NCBI GenBank assembly: GCA_037074765.1
Contig: JBAMDO010000027.1
Location: 248,001-312,000, forward strand
Length of the DNA: 64,000 bases
Direction of reading: 5' to 3'
From: Mansonella perstans
Lineage: Eukaryota > Nematoda > Chromadorea > Rhabditida > Onchocercidae
The position numbers and the translations under genes were made by a program. Every line of letters starts with the position of its first letter. Position 1 is the first letter of the stretch. Below are positions 13,248-23,352 of the stretch, in pieces. The notes below the pieces were generated by a model, which saw nothing but the letters and a program-made list of their open reading frames with translations, made no database searches and was not told the DNA's origin.

Positions 13248-14349
13248 CACTTCTATTTACATAGTATATATGTTATAATTCACTACCTAAATCTAACAAT
13301 GAAAATCTACAAATACATTTATATGAAAATGAAATAGTGCATGCTATGAAAAAGTAACGTTATAATTGCAAGATAATTTTATCTAGAAAAATTTCCCCAA
13401 ACTTACATTTTCTTTTCGCCATTTTGCAAAAAGGTCACCGTTGTTTAAGGTTGCATATTTTATGACTAAAGATGTTTATGCGACATATAATAAACATTGG
13501 AAACACTAGAAAAGAACAGAATAATAATAACATTATTCTTAAGAAGCAACGCAACAGCATAAAAGCTGGAAGTATTTTGACTGCTTTTCTAGTGTACAAA
13601 ATTTGAATGTTTCAGTTTTTGTTTTTTTTCTTACAAAATAAAAGAATATAAAAAATAATTAGACTTCTCCGCTACTTCAAAAAAAAAAAGAAAAAAACAA
13701 GACAAAATGTCGCTTGAAACATTTCTGTTTGCAGTCTTTAAAAATAATACCTACTACATTGTAAATTTAAAGCTTTCGAAATATTTCTAAAGAAAAATCG
13801 TATTAATGGAACTGTTCAATAACCAGCACCGTGATAATGATACAGGATGGAAGAGTAAAATTTACATTAATCTACTGCGGAAAAGCGAATTCATGGCAGG
13901 GAAAAAGAAAATACGAACCGTAAATCTAGATAATGCAATGGGAAATTTTGAAACATCAAAAACGGCAAGCTAAATCGTTTAAAATTAAAACGCAAGATGC
14001 TAAATAAAAGATAAAAGTAGCGTTTGAGTTACGTAAAGGATAAAGAAGGAGAAATAAAAAAGTGCGATGGCATTATCCAAAATAATATCCTAATATAACG
14101 ACAAAAAATCCACGCATTGAATTTACTGGAAAAATCTGACAGTCGTATTTTTTTTTTCCTAAATTCAAAATGACAAGACTTACGAGGAGTAAAATAATCA
14201 ATAAAATTGATAAAACGATTTGCAAGATTACAGGACTATGTGCACAACTTCGCAAAAACCATCTACTTTCCACTACATCATCTTCACTGAAAGCATGACA
14301 ATACTGAATAAAAGACACCAAAGCTAACACAGCTGTGTAAGCTCCCGAT
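13248..14349. other. convergent intergenic / 3' region
   Basis: Lies between two converging small genes. It contains a minus-strand open frame of 103 codons (14073-14384) with a strong hydrophobic segment and an internal GTAAGT donor; that frame overlaps the last codons of the 110-aa gene in another fr ame and is discussed as a finding. Otherwise AT-rich, nothing recognised. Confidence 0.4.
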
Positions 14350-15430
14350 TTATTTACGAGTTCCACGTCTTCTTGCTTCTTCAATCATCTGTTCTTGCAG
14401 TGTTTCCAACATATCCAAACGTGGTATTGCTGGTTTTGGTTCAAAACTGCAAAAATTCCATTTACAAGAAACTTAAAGAACCCGACAAATTGATATGTCT
14501 AAAATTTTGTTGAAATAAAGGACAAGCCAAACAAATAACGAAATATCTAGAAAATAAATGCTGGAGCCCTGTACTTGTTACAGCCTAAACGAAATCAGTT
14601 AGAAATTTTTACCAGAAAGCAACGTAATCACGACCACGATCTTTCATTGTAGCCCACGTGAATGGAGCATTATTGTAACCTTAAAAATTCACTCTCACTA
14701 TTACAATGTGCTGAAAATGACAGTTAATTTTGAATAAACGTGCAGTTTTAATACGTTAAAGAAAAAAGTATAAATATCCTAGAAATTAGATAAAAACATC
14801 GAAATTCTACTGTTTTTAAGCTTAAAGTATCAACCCATAAACAAAATTATCTCTTATACACAATTAAGACTTCTTCCTTTTTCCTTGAGCTTCAAAACTG
14901 CATCTTGCTTTAAGACTAAGCAGAACGCTGAAAAATACTAGATACATAAACCAGAGAATCAATTAAACAGTATATAGCTGCTATCGTAGATATCACCTTT
15001 CTAGGACTGTCGGGTTAAAAATTGTCATAAGAGCAGTGGATTAATTAGTTACTAGCACAGCTCCATCTCAAAACAATTTAAGTTTATTATAATAAATTAT
15101 TGTGCAATCCCGCGTTCCAAAACACTTTAAATATATGGTAACAGATAAGTTGCGATATAACATCCGCACTCTCCGGAAATAAAGGACAAAAAATGGCCCA
15201 CTTACTTCGATCCATGACAATTTCAATTTTTGCAGTGGCGTAGTAGGCTATAAGTACAAGTATAATAGCCCATGCAATAACCTGAACTTGAATAGGGTAT
15301 AGTTCAAAACCATGAAAGCCCATATGATGTGTGAAACTGAAAGAAAATCAAAATAAAACCAAAATTTCCAATTCACAAACTCCCAAACTAACAAGTTCCT
15401 TGAAAGCAACGAACTGCGTTGTTGGTTCAT
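14350..15430 (-). CDS. small single-pass membrane protein, 110 aa, unidentified
   Basis: Four minus-strand exons assemble with matching phases: 15393-15430 (ATG, donor GTTAGT), 15206-15336 (after TTTCAG, donor GTAAGT), 14613-14679 (donor GTAAAA) and 14350-14446 (after TTGCAG, stop TAA). The 110-residue product has a short polar N-terminus, then FTHHMGFHGFELYPIQ, one strong membrane helix (QVIAWAIILVLIAYYATA, about residues 30-47), a middle segment YNNAPFTWATMKDRGRDY and a charged, probably helical C-terminus (LETLQEQMIEEARRRGTRK). The layout suggests a small membrane protein with one buried helix. The GFELYPIQ.QVIAW stretch slightly recalls the start of some DHHC acyltransferases, but there is no DHHC core, so I do not assign that family. 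Confidence 0.65.
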
Positions 15431-17072
15431 TGTGTTGAGCAGAAAAGGGATCTGCTTTTCTGGCTGCCTTCACAACCAAAATTTTCGGCTCTTTACCAAC
15501 TTCAGTCTTACATCGAAGTGGTGTAGTAATTTTGGAGAAATAACGAATTACTTTCAGAATGATTATTCTTTGAATGTATATTGGGCGCACATTAAGTGGC
15601 AGCATTTCTGTAAAAAAGAAAAAGTACTGACAAAAAAAGCTGGCATGCATAAATAACACAAGTAATACATAATAAAATATTCGCGAATCATTTAATATAT
15701 CTAGAAAAATTAATATGTAAAACATGTCTGAAATAGAGATTTCGACTGCACAACACACTACTTCTATTCAATAGCAGCATGTGCGACAATTTCACCGCAT
15801 AATAGCCGACAGTCCGAAGCGTTACGCTAGCAAATTACTATTGGAGTTTTTGAAAATTTTCGAGATGAATACGGCCAATAAATGTCATGTATCATGTATT
15901 AGTGCTGAATTTTTAGCAATGATTTAGAGGAATTCAAAGGACTGTAAGCTTCAACGTCAGCAATTGTTGCTTCAACCAGAAAGAGAGAGCACAGAACGAA
16001 TGAATTGCCATAATCAACGGAAGGGAAAAAACTAATATCCCTAGTGTATTAGAAATTTGTCAAAATTCTAAAATCCCGCATAGGGAAGGATATAAAAACG
16101 AATATCTACATTTACCAAAGTAATTTTCTAGAAGTAACTACATGTAACCTACATCTCTCGTATGTTCAACTTATAACTCATTTTTTTTGATTTCTGACTT
16201 CTCTTTCTTCAATTTCCTTGTATTGTCGTTTATAAGACTAATGTGATCAGATCAGTCGAGATTTCCCGGCGAAGTAAGAAAGCATCCTAGAACAACCCGA
16301 CACTCCCACATAATTGCATCCGAAACAAAACGCCGAAAAAAACCAGCAACTCACCATTATAGAAACGAACAAATCTCAATAACAAGATTAATATACAGCT
16401 GTCATGTTTTCGTGCTAAGACCAATTACATTTAAAAACTGCGTACATGATAAATGAAAGATTTTTGAGGATATTTTTTCTGGAATTAATTGCTGAGGTAC
16501 CATTTGTGGATATTGATTGATCGTAGGGTAGTTGGTTTGTACGGAGGTTCAATGGTTTCGGCTAGGATTTTGAGCTAAAAAAATCACTGACGCTATCAAC
16601 TACTTTCATATTTTAGCTAGGATAATGTCTGTACATGTACATGATTTGAAATTATAGATTTGATGGGATGAAGATGGTAGAAAAGAAAATACGATGATGA
16701 TATTTCTTGAAGTACATGAAATTATCTCTTTTTAGGCAAGAAGTGTACTGTTGATCAGTTTTGAGAGAGAAATGCAATCAGCTTATCACTGATATATGAC
16801 ATCTTATGAATCCTGTCTGTGTAATCACAAGCAATTCATGGTGATGAAAATCTGCCTTAAGCATTTAAAAAATAAGATTTATAGATCACTGCTTAGATTT
16901 AGCTGTTAAAAATAACTTTGAAAGTTTTTGGTTATACGAGCAATGGTTTGAATGCGGCGATTTCAGCTTTATTTTGGTCAATTTAATCGTTGTAAAGATC
17001 TTTTCCGTTTTTAACACCATTTACTGTTCATTTTCATTTCAGTCAATCTAGTTTGCCAACTGGCTTTTCATT
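15431..17072. other. intergenic between divergent small genes
   Basis: Shared upstream region of the minus-strand gene starting at 15430 and the plus-strand candidate starting at 17073. AT-rich, with no repeats or RNA gene recognised. Confidence 0.4.
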
Positions 17073-17353
17073 ATGGTAGATGAATGCACAAACTCGAACG
17101 AATCAAACTCACCCAATAGTTTTGGTGCAAAAAGATATTTTTTCTTTGTTTATACCCAAGTTGTAAGAACCATTGCAGTATTGCTTCTGACTTTGAATTT
17201 CAAGTTTTAATTTTGCAGTGTTGTGGAACATGGATTTCAAGAATACTTTGCAGATTCATCGCATGCTGTGCAATTTGTTCGGAATATATTGCCCCGGCGG
17301 ATATTTCAGCTCTTCATTATGGACACCTATTTCATTCCACATACATCATGAAC
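17073..17353 (+). CDS. small two-exon candidate gene, 74 aa
   Basis: Exon 1 (17073-17162) starts with an ATG 20 nt after a TTTCAG acceptor-like site (possible trans-splice or 5' UTR acceptor) and ends at a GTAAGA donor. Exon 2 (17219-17353) follows TTTTGCAG and ends in TGA. The junction is phase 0. The N-terminus is Asn/Ser/Glu-rich (DECTNSNESNSPNSFG), then aromatic (YFFFVYTQV); exon 2 is cysteine-rich (CCGTW, LCRFIACCAICSEY). No family is recognised. It lies just upstream of the mitochondrial-derived segment but is not itself T-skewed. Confidence 0.4.
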
Positions 17354-17639
17354 TTTGTCAAAATATTTGTATAAAGTAAGTGTTGAAAGAGTGCCAGAAG
17401 TTTTCCTGATCAGGGAAGGAGAGTACTGCGGTTATACAGCAGATTCCCTATCCTAGGTTTCGTTTTGTTCCTGACGAATTGATGTCAGCATTTTCTTTGG
17501 ATACATCTTACTTAATATTTGGCATAGATGTTTTAGATACTAGTTTAGTTTTGTTTATAAATATAGGTATAACTTATTTTTAATTAATTTGTTTTACTTA
17601 TTTAATGTATGTTTCTTTTTTATGAATTAAAGATGTGTC
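17354..17639. other. transition into the T-rich mitochondrial-like segment
   Basis: Strand composition shifts here from mixed AT to strongly T-rich. The exact left junction of the mitochondrial insertion cannot be placed by eye. Confidence 0.4.
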
Positions 17640-17797
17640 TTTGGAGGATATTGCAGGTGAATACTCTTTCTATGATTGTCATATAAACAGGCTTTTCGTT
17701 TGTTTTTATTTGGTGAATTGGTTTTATTTTTTTTTATTTTTTAAACTTTTTTTAATTTGTCTTTATGTCCTTTAACTTGATGAGGCGTGCAGTGCTT

Positions 17798-17990
17798 TCC
17801 ACTTGGTACTTTGTCCCCAGATTATTTGGGGGCAGTAGTTGGTTAGTTTATTTTTGATAATGATTAGTCAAATTTTGAAATATTCTCATCGCTATTTCTG
17901 TTTAAATTTAACTGATTGGAGTTTCTTCTATTAGTTTGTATTTTTATTATTTTTTCTATGTTTTCAATACTATGAATACAGTAGTAATTG
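17798..17990 (+). pseudogene. cox3: probable mitochondrial cox3 N-terminal fragment
   Basis: From about 17798 the plus strand reads FHLVL followed by a Ser/Pro-rich turn and long hydrophobic stretches (SLFLIMISQILKY, FCLNLTDWSFFY). This matches the nematode COX3 start pattern (FH-hydrophobic-LSPYP, then TM1). In-frame TAG codons interrupt it, and one alternative frame reads through GGGGCAGTAG. Weaker than the cox2 call. Confidence 0.5.
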
Positions 17991-18994
17991 TTTTGTTACA
18001 AATGATAGTATTTGTGGTAATATTTTTCAAATCGGCACTGAATTTTATGGCATACTGTTGGAGTTCTTCTCCTGTTTATTAACTTTTTTCGTGTTAAAAC
18101 TTTCAATTTTAATTAGTACCGTACTCAGGCTTATGATATATCTATTGATTAATGATATTTACTGAATGTAAGTATTTTATTTTACTCATTATATGTTTGA
18201 CATTCTTAAAAGTTTATGTTAAGGTATTTATTTTATTTTAGTTTTTTATGCTTATTGTATATCTATTTTTTGGGTATTTTTTTACGTTTTGATTTTTTCG
18301 GTTTTTTTTTTTTTTAATTTTTTATTTTTGTTCATTCATATGTGGCAATTTCACAAAAACTAATTACATACGATATTATATATATATATACATATTTATT
18401 TATTATATAAATAATATAACCTTGTTTTTATATATATTTATTATGTGAATATATAACCTTGTATATATACGTAAATATCGTATGATAATAATAATTAAAT
18501 ATAAGTCAAAAATTTTATAATTATTAAAATAAATTCAATTAAATTGAAATTAATAAAAAGTGATGTAGCTTTGGCTTTGCATATAACATTATTTTTTTCA
18601 TATAACATATAACATATAACATTATTGGTCTTTTTTTAATGTTCACTATTTTGAGCACAGGTTTGATGACTTCTTTCTTTACTTTAGTATTTGTTGTTCC
18701 TACTGAGTTATTTTTTGCTTTCTTACGAAGATTTACTTTTTTAACTTTAGTTTATTTATTTAGTAAGCTTATTATGGTAGTTTAAGTTAGAATTTGTTCT
18801 GATGAGACAACGGTTTTTTTTAAAATTTCTTTTGGTTTTTTAGTATTATTTTTAGTACTTTTGTTTTTCAAACAAAAGTTCTTAAGCTAATTATTCATTT
18901 ACAAAGTTATGCCATCCCTGTCCCTAGTAGTCTTTTTGTTTTTTGTTGTTTTTGTTTCCATAATTATTATCTTTATGTTATTTTCATTATTTTT

Positions 18995-19310
18995 CTCATC
19001 ATAGTTTTGGTCATAATTAGTGAGTGTTTTTATTGGAGTTCATTTAAGTTTAGCCTTAAACTTAATGACAGTTGTCTAATTGAGTTGGTTTTGCAGGTTA
19101 TTAATTTTTTGGTTGTTACAGCTAGTCCAGGGTTTCCATTAATTCAATATCATGATCGGATATTTCGTAAGGGTTGTTGGTCATCAGTGGTATTGGATGG
19201 CGAGAGTGGTAAATTATATTTTGATTTTTTATAACAATAGTTTTGATTTTTTTATATCTAAATGATCTAAATGGGGGAAAATTGCGTTTATTTGATGTTG
19301 ATTTATTTCC
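18995..19310 (+). pseudogene. cox2: mitochondrial cox2 fragment, frameshifted
   Basis: The invariant COX2 motif VVGHQWYW is encoded at 19173-19196. Upstream, in another frame, is LNDSCLIELVLQVI and SPGFPLIQYHD (about 19055-19155). Downstream, in a third frame, is GGKLRLFDVD (about 19273-19302), corresponding to the conserved region between the HQWYW helix and the copper site. The three stretches lie in three different reading frames within about 250 bp, so at least two indels have occurred and the copy cannot be functional. Confidence 0.88.
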
Positions 19311-19320
19311 AATTTTGTTT

Positions 19321-20094
19321 TGCTTTTAAAAATTCCATTTCAACAATTTTATTAGCTGTTATGATAGTTTGCGTATTAGAGTGGGAGGTTAGGTTCACTG
19401 ATCATTGTAATACTAAAGCAAATGATACACAAATTATTTATGTTTGTTGATAATTTACTCAACTTTGTATTTTTTTTTCCAACTTTTTTTTCCTTGTAGA
19501 AATGTGTAAAACCTTAATGTTTATTTTAGTTAAACAGAATAAATGATTAGGAAAAAAAATAAATTGAAAATCCGTGAAATGTTTTGTTTAGTTGAAATTG
19601 ACCTATGGTATTATGGCAATGTACATGTTGGATTTTGGTTATGATACTCGAATCGATATAGTTTTAAAATAAAAGGCACATTTCAGATTCAATATCATTT
19701 CAAAGCTTTTATTATTTTCTCTTGGCTCTATAACCTTATTTCCATTTCAGCTTATCAGATAATTCATATTGTTCAGGCATTTTATTGATCGATATTGATT
19801 GAGATGATTGTTGAAAAACATTTTTATTATTTCTATTCTTAATAATCACTCATTCTTTTCTATGTAATTCTCTTATCATTATGTTACCTTTTTATTAAAA
19901 TAATAAATAGAGCGAAGTTTTTGTAATCGTCATTTGTAAATTTGATAAAAATTCGAAATAACAAGAAAGACGAAATAGGGAAGGTTCTGAAAAGGGCAGA
20001 GGAAATGTCGGAGTTTGGATGAATACATCCGAAATAACAACCGGTTGCATATAAAAATGAAATAATTGATAGAAAAGGTACAACGGACAAAACG
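19321..20094. other. AT-rich intergenic, nothing recognised
   Basis: Composition returns from T-skewed to mixed AT. No gene or RNA found. Confidence 0.4.
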
Positions 20095-20219
20095 CATACG
20101 TACGCATACACATACACACACACACATACACACACATACACACACATACACACACATACACACGCATACATAAACACCGTGCATACATAAACATACATAT
20201 GCATATATACAAACATACA
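20095..20219. repeat. CA/ACAT microsatellite
   Basis: Compound repeat of CGCATACA, CACACATA and ATACAT units. Minus-strand frames rich in Val/Cys/Met through it are repeat translation. Confidence 0.9.
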
Positions 20220-20649
20220 CGCTCAGAAATTATAAGAAAAAAAGAAATTACAAATTTTTCGATGAATTTGTTATCAAATTTCTCATATAGATGCTTCATT
20301 CCTACACTTTTCCCATACAACATTAAATTTCATTGAAATGACAGGCAATGAAGCGATGTTTTTCTTTTTTGTAATTTTGCATTATAACTTTTCTTTTTTG
20401 CATTAAAGTTTAGCAAATGTATTCTTATCTTTTTTTAAAATGTTAAAATATCTATGCTATTTTAAATTTTAAACATTCTGTACAGTATTCTCTATGATTG
20501 GATGTTTTCGAAATTTTTAAACGTAATGAATGAAAAATGGAAGAATAAGGCAAAATTTTTCTTTCATTTAAAAAAAAAGAAAAAAACTTTTCAAATTAAA
20601 AAAGTATGCTAACAATGTAAACAGAAATGTAAAATTTCTTGGGGATTAT

Positions 20650-20919
20650 TCATATGCAAATGTTTTTGTTCTTTTTTTCCCTTTTGTTGATAATTTCGAG
20701 AAGTGAACTTTGATTCTTTAAGTGTTTTAAATACCGTCGTAATCTTTTTACTTCATACAATCGAAATGCTGTTTTAAATTGCTGTTTTAATTTAAATTTA
20801 TTAATAATTGTTTTTAACATAGCAAGAACCATAGAATAACTTGCAATTAGGCAAGAAAAGAGAAAAACTTTTGTAACTTTAGGCAGTGTTGATCGTTTTG
20901 ATTTAAGCGTGATAAGCAA
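20650..20919 (-). CDS. candidate basic small protein ORF (doubtful)
   Basis: An 89-codon open frame without a clear ATG (it opens at TTG; an internal ATG lies about 30 codons in). It reads a hydrophobic segment (VFLFSCLIASYSMVLAML) followed by a basic helical stretch (RLYEVKRLRRYLKHLK). Composition is more protein-like than most frames nearby, but there is no splice evidence or known domain. It overlaps the opposite-strand candidate at 20851-21127, so at most one of the two is likely real. Confidence 0.2.
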   Translation of the reverse strand: MLITLKSKRSTLPKVTKVFLFSCLIASYSMVLAMLKTIINKFKLKQQFKTAFRLYEVKRLRRYLKHLKNQSSLLEIINKREKKNKNICI

Positions 20920-21127
20920 TCATTATAATTTAATTGTCACACGTACAAATACAATTGAAAAAGTTAATTGTCTTCAAAATTATGATAATCTCATAATAAA
21001 ATTTAATGAAATCAAGCAGGGATTGAAATATGTTCGTAAAACCATATCAATAAACATAAACGAAGTTACATTTCTTGTGCAGAATGTTCTTAGAAATATT
21101 GCTGCAAAAGTAATGACCAGTTTCTAA
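20851..21127 (+). CDS. candidate terminal exon, unknown protein
   Basis: Open from an acceptor-like CAATTAG (ending 20850) to TAA at 21127, entering in a phase that needs two bases from an upstream exon. It reads about 91 residues, mostly polar with Asn/Ile/Val/Lys helical stretches (NYDNLIIKFNEIKQGLKYV, ISININEVTFLVQNVLRNI). No upstream partner exon was found. Could be the 3' end of a gene with a long intron, or chance. Confidence 0.25.
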
Positions 21128-21892
21128 CATCATTAATGTCAGATTAATAATGATCAGTACCATTTCAGTGATACCTGAAACAGGTGAATTTGCATTTGGT
21201 ACATTAAACATTCATTTTATCGCATAAAATTAGGCTTGATAATATTCATTATCACTAATAATAGATTTGCTGATTTTGAATTGTTTAATAAAGGGAAAAT
21301 CACCCACGATTTCATATAGTGATTTTTTTCCCGGAATTTATCACCTAAAAACCGGTTTTTAGATGCCAAATCAATTTTGATGTCTAAATCAAATAAATAA
21401 TAGAGTGGAAAAAGAGCAATTAGTACTGTTCACACTTTTTTCTCGAAAATTTCTCAATTTGTTCCTGTTATATCAATCCCATTAACCATCAAAGTGATTC
21501 GTTGTACAACAGTGGTGGAGACGAATTTATTCGGAGAGTTGTCAGGTTGTGTGATAAATTTCATACTTTGATTTTTTATATAGGGTTGAATGGAAATGAT
21601 TTAAATGACCATTTGAATGAGAGGAATACTGAATGGATATCATTTTTTTCTTCAATTCCTTTTTTACTTCAAAATTTTAAAAGAAAAATTATTTCAAAAT
21701 ATTCCGAACAACATATAAGCATTTAAGTACGGAAACATTTTTCACTTAAAAACTAAGCATAATTTTTGATTTGTTAGAAATAAACAATAGTTTTTATTAT
21801 GTTAATGAAAAAAGAAACTATGGCGAATTTTTGAAAATAATTAAAAAAATTTCAGTGGAAAAAATTAGCCTATTTTAGAATTCTGAACAGCA
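21128..21892. other. upstream region of the SLC17-type gene
   Basis: AT-rich. Two overlapping frames near 21440-21580 are open but ambiguous and have no clear splice partners. A TTTCAG at about 21851-21856 could be a spliced-leader or 5' UTR acceptor for the gene starting at 21893. Confidence 0.4.
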
Positions 21893-23315
21893 ATGGGGAC
21901 AAAACATGAAGGTGGCCTGTTCGAACATCGAACACGCTATATCATTTTGTTGCTTGGCTGGTTTTGTCTTACTTCAATATTTTCCAATACAATTGCGCTT
22001 AATTTCACATTTATTTGTATGACAAAGCCTGTTTCAAAAAATCAAACAGAGGACAATGCTGTTGTATGGTTTAACATATTTCTAAACTTTTAAGTTATCA
22101 GATTATTCAGAGTTAATTTTAATAAACTATCAGATCTAACGAACTTATTGGAACAGAATATTTAGTATCAATTATGGAAGTAGTGTTTATTGTCTTGGAT
22201 TCAAATACTTTTTAAAATCAAATTGCATATACTCATTAAATAACATTATGATGCATATTCGATGATTTGTGATTTTTACATCCACAGTTCTAAATAGTTC
22301 ATTTATCCCGATAGATAATGAATCGAAATATGACCTTTAGAGGTCAAAAAAACAGAAAAAGAAGCTAAAATAGCTGAGGTAACAATGATAATTTTATTGC
22401 CGAAAAAAGACCCTTTAATTCAAATGATAATTTTATTTTAAAAATATTTTCTTGTCTATAAAAAAGCAATGTTTTAATATGAATTATATTAACATATAAA
22501 CAATACTTACGAGACTCTTTTTTTCTTTAAATATATTTTGTTTTCGTAGTTAAAACAATGATTGAAACAGTTAATGTAAATGATTAAAAGAATAGGTAAT
22601 ATAAAATGATTATTAAAACACCATGATATTTCACGAATCAAATTGATATAATCTAAAATTAATCACTATAAAAAGATATCATTTTTAACTGCTAATCGAA
22701 TTTAATTCACAAATTGATAATAATTAATGATTGTGCAAGGATCATTTCGCTGCTGGAAATCTTAATTATGACCAAGGACAAAAGTCAATGTTGCATTGGG
22801 CACTTGGCTTTGGTACTTTCATCGGAGTTTGGCCTTTTAATTTTTTATATGTTCAATATGGTGCACGATATGTTTTCTTCGGTGCTGGTTTCCTATCAGC
22901 TTTATCAACGCTTATTATACCTCTTACAGCCTATATGGGCCTTATTTGGTTTGTCACCGCTAGAATCCTTCAGGTTTCTCTGTTTTACCCCACATTAATA
23001 ATTTTAAATATAATTCAAATGCCATATCATTAACAGTGAAAAAAAATGTTTGAATGTAATAGTAAAGCATTTTGAATTTTAAAATAATTTTTTTTTGGTA
23101 ACCAATATATACGTTCACTGAGATAAAGTTATTACAGGTATATCCTTTTAAATATAATTAGTTAAATAAAATCATTACAGGTGATGTTTTTTAAAATATA
23201 GTTAATCAGATAAAATCATTGCAGGCAATACTTTTAAAAAATAACTGGTTAAATCAAATCATAATAGATGTTTTTTTTTTTTAAATATAATCAATTAAAT
23301 AAAATCATTACAGGT

Positions 23316-23352
<37 letters not shown>

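Larger units (their letters stand above)
17640..19320 (+). pseudogene. nuclear copy of mitochondrial DNA (NUMT)
   Basis: A segment with extreme T excess and G over C on the plus strand, typical of nematode mitochondrial coding strands and unlike its flanks. It contains cox2 sequence (18995-19310) and a probable cox3 start (about 17798-17990), separated by an AT-rich stretch with TA runs and a repeated ATATAACCTTG (about 18370-18490) resembling a mitochondrial non-coding region. All coding pieces are broken by stops and frameshifts, as expected for a non-functional nuclear copy. Limits are approximate; rearrangement or internal deletion relative to a real mitochondrial genome is likely but unproved. 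Confidence 0.8.

Noticed and set aside
14613..15430. DHHC palmitoyltransferase identity for the 110-aa gene
   Set aside because: Only a short N-terminal resemblance; no DHHC cysteine-rich core is encoded by any exon.
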